Of a stretch of DNA of 64,000 nt, positions 10,037 to 17,696 are shown piece after piece. The stretch is from Bacillus sp. NP157. GTDB taxonomy: Bacteria; Pseudomonadota; Gammaproteobacteria; Xanthomonadales; Rhodanobacteraceae. A program made the translations under genes and the position numbers. Every line of letters begins with the position of its first letter. Position 1 is the first letter of the stretch. The DNA lies in contig CP076546.1 in the NCBI GenBank assembly GCA_018889975.1, forward strand, positions 1,240,001 to 1,304,000, written 5' to 3'. Below the pieces are notes generated by a model. It saw only the letters and a program-made list of their open reading frames with translations. It was not told the DNA's origin and did no database searches.

Positions 10037-10324
10037 ATGGAATACATCTTTACCTTGAAGTACAAGCTCGCCGCTGACGACCGGAACTTCGACGAACTCG
10101 TTGAGCGACTGGGCGAGGCTGGATGCGACGACGCACTGATTGGCATGGGGCAACCTGGCCGGCTGGCGCTGGAGTTTAAGCGCGAGGCGGCTAGTGCATG
10201 CTCGGCCATGCGTAGTGCCTTGTCGGACGTCCAGCGCGCGGCCCCGTCCGCCGTGTTAATCGAAGCGAGCCCGGATTGGGTCGGCTTTACAGATACCGCC
10301 GGATGCGGTGAGCACATGGCGTGA
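10037..10324 (+). CDS. Small conserved protein, apparently truncated before its helix-turn-helix
   Basis: A 95-aa protein with a good ribosome site (gggag 7 bp before ATG). It begins MEYIFTLKYKLAADD and contains GEAGCDDALIGMGQPGRLAL. From memory, such sequences form the N-terminal half of small DNA-binding proteins found near toxin-like genes; in those, a GLTD segment leads into a helix-turn-helix beginning GVSRQN. Here the match runs to GFTDTAGCGEHMA and then stops at TGA, and no helix-turn-helix follows in any frame. It is therefore probably a broken gene. No partner toxin is next to it. Confidence 0.5.
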   Translation: MEYIFTLKYKLAADDRNFDELVERLGEAGCDDALIGMGQPGRLALEFKREAASACSAMRSALSDVQRAAPSAVLIEASPDWVGFTDTAGCGEHMA

Positions 10325-10332
10325 CAGGGGCA

Positions 10333-11007
10333 TCACCAGCGCTCGCTGACCCAGCCCTTGAAGGTAAAGGCCGCATAGAACAGCTCGACGTTGCCAAAGC
10401 CCGCTTCTTCAAGGGCGACAACGTCCTGTTCGGGCGAAAGCACGGGCAGGTTTTCCTTCATTATTCGGATGCTTTCGGCGGCCTTGGCCGGATCGACAGG
10501 GGAGGTCGATACCAGCGCTGCATTTCGGCCCAGCCACTTGTCCTTGCCGGCATCGTCCGTGGGGAAGCTGTGATGGACGGTGATGAGGCGCCCACCGGGC
10601 TTCAATCGCTTGTGGATCTCCCTCAGCGTGCGGATGCGCTGGTCCTGCGGCAGGAAGTGAAGCGTGAGAAGGCAGGTCGCGCCATCGTAGGGCCCATCGG
10701 GAGCATCATCGATGTAGCCCTCATGGAACGTGACGCGCGAGGCGAGGTCGCCGAGCGTGCGACGCGCCAGCTCAAGCATCGGCGCCGAGGGATCGACACC
10801 TGTGAATCGCCAGCCCGGCTGAAGCTCGGCCATCGCTTTCAGTTCCAGTCCGCCACCGGCGCCGACGACAAGAATCCGACCATCGCTGGGAACGCACTCG
10901 GCAAGCAGCAGGCCGACCATGCGATGCAGGTCGCGCAGCCCCGGCACGTGGCGAGCCACGCGCTCGGCGTAACTGGCGACTTCGGCGGGATCGGAGAATG
11001 ACGACAT
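10333..11007 (-). CDS. Class I SAM-dependent methyltransferase
   Basis: The 224-aa protein has the SAM-binding motif I ILVVGAGGGLELKAM near residue 45, the acidic motif II FTGVDPSAPML, and post-motif strands GATCLLTLHFLP and GGRLITVHH. This is the architecture of the Methyltransf_25/12 families; the acceptor cannot be assigned. It is convergent with the truncated gene at 10037-10324. The start region lies next to a small inverted repeat (11056-11072). Confidence 0.8.
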   Translation of the reverse strand: MSSFSDPAEVASYAERVARHVPGLRDLHRMVGLLLAECVPSDGRILVVGAGGGLELKAMAELQPGWRFTGVDPSAPMLELARRTLGDLASRVTFHEGYIDDAPDGPYDGATCLLTLHFLPQDQRIRTLREIHKRLKPGGRLITVHHSFPTDDAGKDKWLGRNAALVSTSPVDPAKAAESIRIMKENLPVLSPEQDVVALEEAGFGNVELFYAAFTFKGWVSERW

Positions 11008-11055
11008 GAGGCTTCCTTCAGATTTAGTTGGGAGGCGGTGGCGCCTTCAACTCAT

Positions 11056-11072
11056 GTAACATCATATGTTGC
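11056..11072. promoter_or_regulatory. Small inverted repeat aacat-cat-atgtt upstream of the methyltransferase
   Basis: Five-base arms aacat (11058-11062) and atgtt (11066-11070) lie 51 bp before the methyltransferase start, in the divergent region shared with the next operon. A short operator is possible, but arms this short occur by chance. Confidence 0.25.
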
Positions 11073-11162
11073 GAGAAATTCCGGCGTCAAATCGTCAGCC
11101 TTACTAAGCTGGCTTGACGCCAGCCCGGCCATTCGCAACAGTGCGGCGGTCAGCCAGAAAGG

Positions 11163-12935
11163 ATGCTCAGGCGCATGGCGGTACCGATTCCAGGGGGCGT
11201 GTCCGAGCCGACCGTCCCGTTCGAAGCCTCGTCCATGGCACCGCCTGCTGCCACGCAAGCGAGCAAACTCGACACCATCCTGATCCTGGGCGGCTACGGT
11301 GTCTTCGGTGGCCGTCTCGCCGAACTGCTCTCCGACCTGGACGGCCTCGAACTGCTGGTCTGTGGCCGCGACCTCGCGAAAGCCACCGACTTCTGCCGGC
11401 GCTACGAAGGGCGCGCTCGCGTCCGCGCCATGCGCGTTGATCGTCGCGACATGGCCCATGTACTGGCGACGGAGCGGCCTGGGCTGGTCGTCGATGCCTC
11501 GGGTCCGTTCCAGGACTGTGGCGACCGCCCCTATGCCGTCATCGAGGCGTGCATCGACGCGGGCATCGACTACGTCGACTTTGCGGACGCGGCCGATTTC
11601 GTCTTCGGCGTTGCCAGCCTCGACGAACGGGCGAAGGCGGCCGGCGTGTTCGCGCTGTCGGGCGTCAGCAGTTTCCCTGTGCTCACCGCTGCCGTCCTGC
11701 GCGAACTCGCCAGGGGCATGGACATTGTGAGCGTGCAGGGCGGCATCGCGCCTTCGCCGTATGCCGGCATCGGCCTCAACGTGATGCGCGCGGTGGTTGG
11801 TTACGCGGGTGCGCCGGTCAAGCTGTGGCGCGACGGCAAGCCGGGGCAGGGCACGGGCCTCGCCGAAAGCATGCGCTTCACCATCGCCGCACCAGGCAAG
11901 CTGCCCTTGCGGAACATCCACTTCTCGCTGGTGGATGTTCCCGACCTGCAGGTGATCCCGCCGGAACACCCGACGATGACCGACATCTGGATGGGTGCCG
12001 GCCCGGTGCCCGAGGTCCTGCATCGCATCCTCAACCTGCTTGCGAAGGCGCGCCACCGGCTGCGCCTGCCGTCGCTGGAACCACTCTCGCCACTGTTCTA
12101 CCGGGTGCTGAACCTGATGCGCTTTGGCGAGCATCGCGGCGGCATGTTCGTACGCGCCCGCGGCCATGCGGATGGGCAACCGGTCGAACGCAGCTGGCAC
12201 CTCCTCGCCGAAGGCGACGACGGTCCGTACATCCCATCGATGGCGATTGAGGCGATCGTGCGCAAGCTGATCAAGGGAGAGCGCCCGGCGGCCGGCGCGC
12301 GACCGGCGACGCGAGCGCTCGAACTGGCCGATTACGACGCGCTGTTCGCGAACCGGTCCATCCATACCGGCTTTCGTGCGGACGACGCCACCGCACCGCT
12401 CTATCGCCGCGTACTCGGCAACGCGTTCGACACGTTACCGGCGACCTTGCAGGCGCTGCATGGCATCGCGGGCCACCGACAGTGGCGTGGCCACGCCGAC
12501 GTACGCCACGGCAGCGGCATCCTTGCCCGGATCGTCCGGGCGCTGGTGGGCTTTCCGAAAGCCGGTTCGCACGTGCCGGTGACCGTGACGTTCACTCCGG
12601 AAGCCGATGGCGCGGAACGCTGGACCCGCTCGTTCGGCTTCAGGGATTTTTCTTCGCTACAGGCGCTGGGGCGCGGCCGTGGCGCGCACCTGCTCACCGA
12701 GCGCTTCGGCGTGGCCAGCTTCGCGCTGGCCCTCGTCGTCGACAACGGACGCCTCGCGCTCGTGCCGCGGCGCTGGTCGGTGCTCGGGATTCCGATGCCT
12801 CGATTCCTCCTGCCCCGGGGCGTCAGTCATGAATACGAGGCCGATGGCCGGTTCCACTTCGATGTCGAGATATCCGCGCCACTGGTCGGGCTGATCGTGC
12901 ATTACCAGGGCGAACTTCAACCAAGGACGAGCTGA
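11163..12935 (+). CDS. Saccharopine dehydrogenase-like protein with C-terminal DUF4166
   Basis: Up to 590 aa; the true start may be the ATG at 11178 or 11235 because the Rossmann fold starts only at LDTILILGGYGVFGGRLAE. The N-terminal NAD(P)-binding domain reads as saccharopine dehydrogenase-like (VVDASGPFQDCG, YVDFADAADFV). The last 200 residues, beginning near LYRRVLGNAFDTLPA and including GFPKAGSHVPVTV, fit DUF4166, a domain often fused to such dehydrogenases. The reaction is unknown. It overlaps the next gene by one base (tgATGa), so the two are translationally coupled. Confidence 0.75.
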   Translation: MLRRMAVPIPGGVSEPTVPFEASSMAPPAATQASKLDTILILGGYGVFGGRLAELLSDLDGLELLVCGRDLAKATDFCRRYEGRARVRAMRVDRRDMAHVLATERPGLVVDASGPFQDCGDRPYAVIEACIDAGIDYVDFADAADFVFGVASLDERAKAAGVFALSGVSSFPVLTAAVLRELARGMDIVSVQGGIAPSPYAGIGLNVMRAVVGYAGAPVKLWRDGKPGQGTGLAESMRFTIAAPGKLPLRNIHFSLVDVPDLQVIPPEHPTMTDIWMGAGPVPEVLHRILNLLAKARHRLRLPSLEPLSPLFYRVLNLMRFGEHRGGMFVRARGHADGQPVERSWHLLAEGDDGPYIPSMAIEAIVRKLIKGERPAAGARPATRALELADYDALFANRSIHTGFRADDATAPLYRRVLGNAFDTLPATLQALHGIAGHRQWRGHADVRHGSGILARIVRALVGFPKAGSHVPVTVTFTPEADGAERWTRSFGFRDFSSLQALGRGRGAHLLTERFGVASFALALVVDNGRLALVPRRWSVLGIPMPRFLLPRGVSHEYEADGRFHFDVEISAPLVGLIVHYQGELQPRTS

Positions 12936-13669
12936 TGACCCAATCCGTAAACCGCATACCCTGGGCCGATGCCGACGGCGACATCGCCTGCAACCTCGCC
13001 ATGGGCCTCATGGTCCAGGCGCTGCCACAACGCCTCGCCATCGACGGGCGCCTGCACGCGGAAACGTATGTCTCCGCTGCCGGCGTGATCGCCGGATACG
13101 CCGCGCAACGCACGCTGTTCGGCGAGATGACACCGGTACCCGGAGAGAACATCCACCTGATGACCACGCGAGACGGCGGGAAATACTGGTTCGGCGATGC
13201 GCTCAATAATCTGCTCCTGCATCGCGATAACGAGGATGCGCCTCGGCGCGTGTGGGCCATGGCCGCGGCGGGGGCGATGCAGGCCGGGCTGACCGAAGCC
13301 GACCTGCCTGTGGTCGGCACGCTGTTTTCCTACGTCGCCTCGAGCATCGGCGGCGCGAACGAGGGCAGGTCGTCCGTTCCCGAGAAGCACCAGGCGCACC
13401 TGCCGGCCCGCGACCTGCTCAAGGCTGTCTGGCCGTTTGCCCTGAAGTGCTTCAATGATCCCCTCCCGGGTGCACCGCCGCAGATCGGCAAGGCGCCGGT
13501 GGCCTGGTGGGCCGCGATCGCCGCGCAGGCCGCGCTGAAACCGATCGTCGATGTCCAAAGCGTGCTCGAGCCACGGATCGCGTTGACGCTACTGATGGAG
13601 TCGGCGATCTACGCCAGCAAGCTGGACGCGACGCTGATCGGGGGTGAGTTGGCATCGGCCGTGGCCTGA
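12935..13669 (+). CDS. Conserved protein of unknown function coupled to the saccharopine-dehydrogenase-like gene
   Basis: A 244-aa protein with no signal peptide. It is alanine-rich and mostly helical, with segments such as AETYVSAAGVIAGYAAQRTL and SYVASSIGGANEGRSS. I do not recognise a family or catalytic motif. The start codon shares its A with the preceding TGA stop, so it is made together with the dehydrogenase-like protein and may act with it. Base usage is normal for the region. Its sequence is soluble in character. Confidence 0.7.
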   Translation: MTQSVNRIPWADADGDIACNLAMGLMVQALPQRLAIDGRLHAETYVSAAGVIAGYAAQRTLFGEMTPVPGENIHLMTTRDGGKYWFGDALNNLLLHRDNEDAPRRVWAMAAAGAMQAGLTEADLPVVGTLFSYVASSIGGANEGRSSVPEKHQAHLPARDLLKAVWPFALKCFNDPLPGAPPQIGKAPVAWWAAIAAQAALKPIVDVQSVLEPRIALTLLMESAIYASKLDATLIGGELASAVA

Positions 13670-13738
13670 ACGGCCGTGGCGGCCCACGAAGTCGGTGGGG
13701 TACGCTCCGGGAACCCTGAGGCAACCGGAGATCTCGCC

Positions 13739-14383
13739 ATGTCCGCGCTGACGCTGCACACCTTCGACTGGGTTCCCGAAGCGCCGCGCGGCTACGTCCG
13801 TGATCTGCGGGTCCGCTGGGCGCTTGAAGAAGCCGGCCTGCCGTACACGGTTCGCGGCGTGCCGTTCGCCGAGCGTGGCAGCGAACACTTCGCCCACCAA
13901 CCGTTCGGGCAAGTGCCGTGGCTGACCGACGGCGAGATCTCGATCTTCGAAAGCGGCGCCGTCCTGATGCACCTGGGTAGTCGCAGCGCCCGGCTGCTGC
14001 CGACCGATCCACGCGGCAGGGCGGAGGTCACCGAATGGGTCTTCGCCGCGTTGAATTCGGTGGAGATGGCCAGCCTGCCGTGGTCGATCCTCGCCTTCTC
14101 CGGCGAGGGCCGGGACAGCTCGGCGTGGGCGCGGCTGGACGAGTTCCTCACCGCGCGCCTGCGCCACATGGATGCGGTACTGACCGGTCGCGAGTGGCTC
14201 GCCGGCCCGTTCACCGTGGCCGACATCCTGATGTCCGACGTGCTCCGCCTGGTCGATCGCTTCGACGGTCTCGAAGCGTTCCCCGCCTGCAAGGACTACG
14301 TGGCAAGGGCTACGGCGCGTCCGGGATTCACCAAGGCCAGAGCCGACCAGATCGCCCATTTCGCGGCGGCGGACGCCGCGTAG
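13739..14383 (+). CDS. Glutathione S-transferase family protein
   Basis: A 214-aa cytosolic GST. The N-terminal thioredoxin-like domain has the cis-proline segment FGQVPWLTDGE and the glutathione-contacting IFESGAVLMHL. The C-terminal helical domain carries the N-capping box FTVADILMSDVLR. Enzymes of this family conjugate glutathione to electrophiles or reduce dehydroascorbate or peroxide. The start at 13739 has ggag 9 bp upstream. It closes a run of host-like genes; the next genes (14.4-15.8 kb) have a much lower GC content. Confidence 0.85.
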   Translation: MSALTLHTFDWVPEAPRGYVRDLRVRWALEEAGLPYTVRGVPFAERGSEHFAHQPFGQVPWLTDGEISIFESGAVLMHLGSRSARLLPTDPRGRAEVTEWVFAALNSVEMASLPWSILAFSGEGRDSSAWARLDEFLTARLRHMDAVLTGREWLAGPFTVADILMSDVLRLVDRFDGLEAFPACKDYVARATARPGFTKARADQIAHFAAADAA

Positions 14384-14407
14384 GTCCGCCCTGGTCGCGT
14401 CGGTCGA

Positions 14408-14447
14408 CTAACGCTTCATCACCAGGAACGTCGACGTCGCCGACGTA
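14408..14447 (-). pseudogene. Decayed second copy of the thioesterase gene 3' end
   Basis: Read on the minus strand, this encodes TSATSTFLVMKR followed by a stop. The intact thioesterase gene (15789-16241) ends SATSTLLVMER plus a stop. The DNA matches at about 31 of 39 positions (14408-14446 against 15789-15827), including the stop codon, and mismatches are mostly silent. No upstream part of the gene survives here. It forms the far boundary of the low-GC islet in direct-repeat orientation. Confidence 0.6.
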
Positions 14448-14465
14448 CGATCCTAAACTTGGGCA

Positions 14466-14885
14466 ATGGATGCGCCAAAAATGAACAAGAATCGTGATTT
14501 GGTTTTCGATGAATTCCGCAAGCTTTGCGAACACATAGCTGAACTGGAGGCTTCGTACTCGCCAGAACTTGAGGCTGGTTATGAGAGCTTGCTATGTCTT
14601 ATCGAGGGAGAGCCTGATAGCGAAGAACTATTCTCTGATGCGATGATCTCCTCAATACGCACCTATCGGAATGTGCGAAACGGTGGAAAACCGCTTTTGT
14701 CCATTGACGCCATAGCGTTCTGCATGCACAGATTGCGGTGGAAGGCGGTCCTTGCAACGGCAGAAAGGGAAAATGAAGAATTCTTCGCAGCGAGAGCCGA
14801 CAATTCGCTACTTAGATTAATCGACTCGTTTACTGATAATTGGCGCGAGGCGGATGACTACCGGATATATCGCGAACAAGATTAG
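14466..14885 (+). CDS. Hypothetical protein, low GC, possible orphan immunity protein
   Basis: A 139-aa protein of unrecognised family, acidic and helical (ELEASYSPELEAGYESLLCL, NEEFFAARADNSLL). Codons are AT-rich compared with all neighbours (aaa, gat, gaa, att), which suggests transfer. The Shine-Dalgarno sequence is poor; a second ATG at 14481 is possible. Size, acidity and setting next to gene debris are typical of orphan immunity genes from polymorphic toxin loci, but this is inference and no family assignment is made. Confidence 0.55.
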   Translation: MDAPKMNKNRDLVFDEFRKLCEHIAELEASYSPELEAGYESLLCLIEGEPDSEELFSDAMISSIRTYRNVRNGGKPLLSIDAIAFCMHRLRWKAVLATAERENEEFFAARADNSLLRLIDSFTDNWREADDYRIYREQD

Positions 14886-15139
14886 CCTTCGAAATCGTCG
14901 CTTGAACCATAAAACAACAAGTCTCTGAAATCATGCTCAGGCATTACTTTCGTCAAGAGAGTGCGTGCATGAGCATCGTGACCGAACAATCGATCAGCGA
15001 ACATGACCATCGGGAGCCGCCGTCGTCCGCAACGTCGATTTCTGGGGGGCACGTCTGCAAGGCCAAACGTTTCGTTCCGAACAGGCATTCATACGTGGCG
15101 CGCGGCTGACTATTTGAAAGATATAGGGCGAGGTAGCCG
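14886..15139. other. Low-GC spacer with possible minus-strand gene debris
   Basis: No convincing complete gene is present. On the minus strand an open frame ends at 14882 with MPEHDFRDLLFYGSSDDFEG and a stop, which reads like the tail of a real protein. It cannot be joined to a start or to a known family, so it is noted only as possible debris. Confidence 0.3.
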
Positions 15140-15460
15140 ATGACACGGTCGACATCACAAAGAGCTGAAGAAAGCGACTGGTTATTCAACCGGATCGTAT
15201 CGAATCTCCAGTCGCTATTTGGGCATTCGAGTGACGCGGCAGTCGCACTTGCCATGGACTATTACAGGCTTTTTCAAGACCAGACTTTTTGCGAATCCAT
15301 TGGAATCAGTGCTCAAGATAAAGATTTCTTTGAGCACGAGGCGCCCATGGGAATGGCGGTGAGAATTCACTACTATCTGGCACTGAAGGGAGACCCTGAT
15401 CCTCAAAAATTCCTGTTTTGGCGTAGGGATTTTCAATTACGCCTACGCGAACAAAAATAA
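15140..15460 (+). CDS. Hypothetical small protein, low GC
   Basis: A 106-aa protein with a good ribosome site (gaggt 6 bp before ATG). It is helical, with SDAAVALAMDYYRLFQDQTF and an aromatic-rich C-terminus (KFLFWRRDFQLRLREQK). No family is recognised. Codon use is AT-rich like the gene at 14466-14885, so the two probably arrived together. It has no signal peptide or membrane segment. Confidence 0.55.
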   Translation: MTRSTSQRAEESDWLFNRIVSNLQSLFGHSSDAAVALAMDYYRLFQDQTFCESIGISAQDKDFFEHEAPMGMAVRIHYYLALKGDPDPQKFLFWRRDFQLRLREQK

Positions 15461-15788
15461 CACGATCGGGCAGAATGAGAGCTACAAAGTAACCTGCGGT
15501 GGAGGAGCGAAATTTTGGCCGTACTGATTGAAGGTATTTCCGTAGTGGTTCGGTGCGAAGCGGTGATTGCCCTCTATCCCCGGGGAATTCACGCCTTCTG
15601 CGGAGATGTGCCGAACGGTTCGCACTCAATCCAAGAATTGAGAGCTCGGACCGTGACATCGGAAGCCACGCAGACAGGTAATAACTCGTCTTGAATGTGT
15701 CCCGACCGCACACGGTGCAATTGCTTGAGCAGGGCGCCCTTCCATTTCACCGTACCGGGAACCATCGGCGCATGCGCTTCGCCGACCC
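15461..15788. other. 328-bp spacer with gene remnants
   Basis: The spacer between the small orphan gene and the thioesterase stop holds no complete gene. It contains the minus-strand C-terminal remnant described at 15482-15640. The remainder shows no hairpin or repeat that I can support. Base composition rises to host-like values near the thioesterase end. Confidence 0.5.
15482..15640 (-). pseudogene. C-terminal remnant of a larger protein
   Basis: A minus-strand frame, open from just after a TGA near 15638 to TAG at 15482-15484, encodes a protein-like tail containing EGNHRFAPNHYGNTFNQYGQ and ending NFAPPPQVTL. Its composition (Asn, Tyr, Gly, Pro) is unlike the frame-shadow translations nearby. 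There is no start codon and upstream coding is lost, so it looks like the last part of a degraded gene. I do not assign a family; a secreted toxin or effector tail is one possibility. Confidence 0.4.
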
Positions 15789-16241
15789 TTAGCGTTCCAT
15801 CACCAGCAACGTCGAAGTTGCCGACGCATAGAGCTTCCCCGCCGCGTCCTTCAACGTCGCTTCCGTGAACGCCACCCGGCGACCGATGGTCAGCACGCGG
15901 CCTTCCGCCCGCATCACGCCGGTGTCTGCTGTGATGGCCTTGTGGTACGCCGTCTTCAGTTCCAGGGTCGTGTACGCCTGGGTCGGCGACAGCTTCGAGT
16001 GCACCGCGCAGCCGCATGCGGAATCGAGCAACGTGGCAGCGAAGCCGCCGTGCACCATGCCGATGGGGTTGTAGACACGCAGCGACGGCACGCCTTCGAA
16101 CACGGCGATGCCGTCGCCTGCCTCGACCAGGGTGATGTCCATCGTCTCGCCGATCGGCGCACGGCCGCCCATGGCGATCATCTTGCGTAGTTGCTCCAGG
16201 CCGGTGAGGCCTGGGCCCAGCTCTTTGGCGATGTCCATCAC
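15789..16241 (-). CDS. PaaI/hotdog-fold thioesterase
   Basis: A 150-aa protein of the PaaI-type thioesterase family. It has the hotdog-fold signature GMVHGGFAATLLDSACG (HGG-x4-LxD), followed by YTTLELKTAYHKAI and the strand AEGRVLTIGRRVAFTEA. Such enzymes hydrolyse acyl-CoA thioesters. The gene's last dozen codons are duplicated in decayed form at 14408-14447, bracketing the low-GC islet downstream. Confidence 0.85.
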   Translation of the reverse strand: MMDIAKELGPGLTGLEQLRKMIAMGGRAPIGETMDITLVEAGDGIAVFEGVPSLRVYNPIGMVHGGFAATLLDSACGCAVHSKLSPTQAYTTLELKTAYHKAITADTGVMRAEGRVLTIGRRVAFTEATLKDAAGKLYASATSTLLVMER

Positions 16242-16307
16242 GCAGCCCTCGTTTGACGTATGCCCATAATATGAAGGCGGACGTGGTTTACGGCAACCGT
16301 CGGCGCA

Positions 16308-16973
16308 TCAGCCCAGCCGCATCGACAGTTCCACGTCGTCCGAGAAGGGCACGGACAGATAGCCGCTCGCGGGGGAACGGACCTTTGCGATGTATTCGGG
16401 GCTGTAGTCCGCATTGTCAGCGACGATCAACGCGCCCGGACGCAGGCGCGGTTCGAGCAGGGCGAGGATCTCCGGATAAAGCGCTTTCGCACCGTCGAGC
16501 AGCACGAGGTCGATCGACGCCGGCAGCCCGCGCGAAAGCGTTTCTAGCGCATCACCTTCGCGCAGTTCGACCAGGTCGAGGACACCGCCCGCGGCAAGGC
16601 TGTCGCGAGCGCGAACGATCTTCGACGCCTCGAACTCGGTGGTGATCAGCTTGCCGCCGCCGTTGTCGCGCAGCGCGGCCGCGAGGTGCAGGGTGGAGAT
16701 GCCGAACGAGGTGCCGAACTCGATCACGCTTTGCGCGCGGATGCTGCGTGCGAGCATGTACAGGAGGGCGCCGGTTTCGCGCGATACCGGCAGGGGCATG
16801 TCGCCCATGGCGCCGTAGAACTCCAGGTACTCGGTCTTGCTCTGCATCAGGCGCACGTGGTCGTCGCTGGTCAGGTTGGCTAGGGCAGGATTGTTCGCCC
16901 AGGAAACCTTGTCGGCTTCGATGAAAAGATGGTCGATCAGGCCGGCCAGCGGTGCGGTGGTGAGGGTGGTCAT
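16308..16973 (-). CDS. O-methyltransferase-like SAM-dependent methyltransferase
   Basis: A 221-aa protein resembling class I O-methyltransferases of the catechol or caffeoyl-CoA type. SAM motif I is VIEFGTSFGISTLHLA; LITTEFEASKIVRA is the acidic loop; IDLVLLDGAKALYPEIL is motif III; the strand GALIVADNADYSPEY follows. The acceptor is unknown. It is divergent from a TetR regulator across an 84-bp region containing a perfect 14-bp palindrome, so it is the likely target of that repressor. Confidence 0.8.
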   Translation of the reverse strand: MTTLTTAPLAGLIDHLFIEADKVSWANNPALANLTSDDHVRLMQSKTEYLEFYGAMGDMPLPVSRETGALLYMLARSIRAQSVIEFGTSFGISTLHLAAALRDNGGGKLITTEFEASKIVRARDSLAAGGVLDLVELREGDALETLSRGLPASIDLVLLDGAKALYPEILALLEPRLRPGALIVADNADYSPEYIAKVRSPASGYLSVPFSDDVELSMRLG

Positions 16974-16985
16974 GGGACTCTCCGG

Positions 16986-17028
16986 TTGACGTGATGGGGT
17001 GCCGGATTAGAATGTGACGAATTCGTCA
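16986..17028 (+). promoter_or_regulatory. tetR promoter with perfect palindromic operator
   Basis: TTGACG (16986-16991), 16 bp, then TAGAAT (17008-17013) gives a good sigma-70 promoter reading into tetR. The perfect 14-bp palindrome tgacgaattcgtca (17015-17028) begins 2 bp after the -10 box, over the expected start site. It is the expected binding site of the TetR protein at 17058-17696 and also lies upstream of the divergent methyltransferase. Confidence 0.65.
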
Positions 17029-17057
17029 GGTTTTCTATTCGCATTGCCGGGACAGCC

Positions 17058-17696
17058 ATGAACACCCCCTCCAATCCCCCGATTTCCTCGCGAAAACAGC
17101 CCAAACAGGCGCGCTCGACCGAGCTGGTGGCGGCGATCCTGGAGGCGGCAGCTCAGGTTTTGGCGAAGGAGGGCGCGGCGCGTTTCACCACCGCGCGGGT
17201 CGCCGAGCGCGCCGGGGTGAGCGTGGGGTCGGTGTACCAATACTTCCCGAACAAGGCGGCGATCCTGTTCCGCCTGCAGAGCGACGAATGGCGCGAAACC
17301 AGCGGCATGCTCACCGCCACGCTGGCCGATGACGGCACGCCGCCGTTCGATCGCCTGCGCCGCCTCGTTCACGCCTTCATCCGCTCCGAATGCGACGAGG
17401 CGGCGATGCGCGTGGCGCTGGACGATGCCGCGCCGCTTTATCGCGACGCACCCGAGGCACGCGAAGCGAAGGCTTCGGGCGCACGCGCGTTCGAAGCCTT
17501 CGTGCTCGAAGTGCTGCCTCGCGCCGACGAGGCAACGCGCGTGATGGCGATCCGCCTGCTGCTGTCGACCTTCAGCAGCGTCGGCAAGGACTACTCGTCC
17601 ACGCCACGCGAGCCCGCGGCGATCGCGACCTTCAGCGATGCGCTGGCGGATATGTTCTGCGCTTACCTGCGCGAGTTGCAGGCGCGGACGGCTTAG
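17058..17696 (+). CDS. TetR family transcriptional repressor
   Basis: The 212-aa protein has an N-terminal TetR helix-turn-helix (ILEAAAQVLAKEGAARFTT, then VAERAGVSVGSVYQYFPNK) and a ligand-binding helical C-terminus. It is divergent from the methyltransferase at 16308-16973, and the shared region carries a perfect palindrome. Autoregulation and control of the methyltransferase are inferred. The stop codon overlaps the convergent AraC gene's stop by three bases. Confidence 0.9.
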   Translation: MNTPSNPPISSRKQPKQARSTELVAAILEAAAQVLAKEGAARFTTARVAERAGVSVGSVYQYFPNKAAILFRLQSDEWRETSGMLTATLADDGTPPFDRLRRLVHAFIRSECDEAAMRVALDDAAPLYRDAPEAREAKASGARAFEAFVLEVLPRADEATRVMAIRLLLSTFSSVGKDYSSTPREPAAIATFSDALADMFCAYLRELQARTA

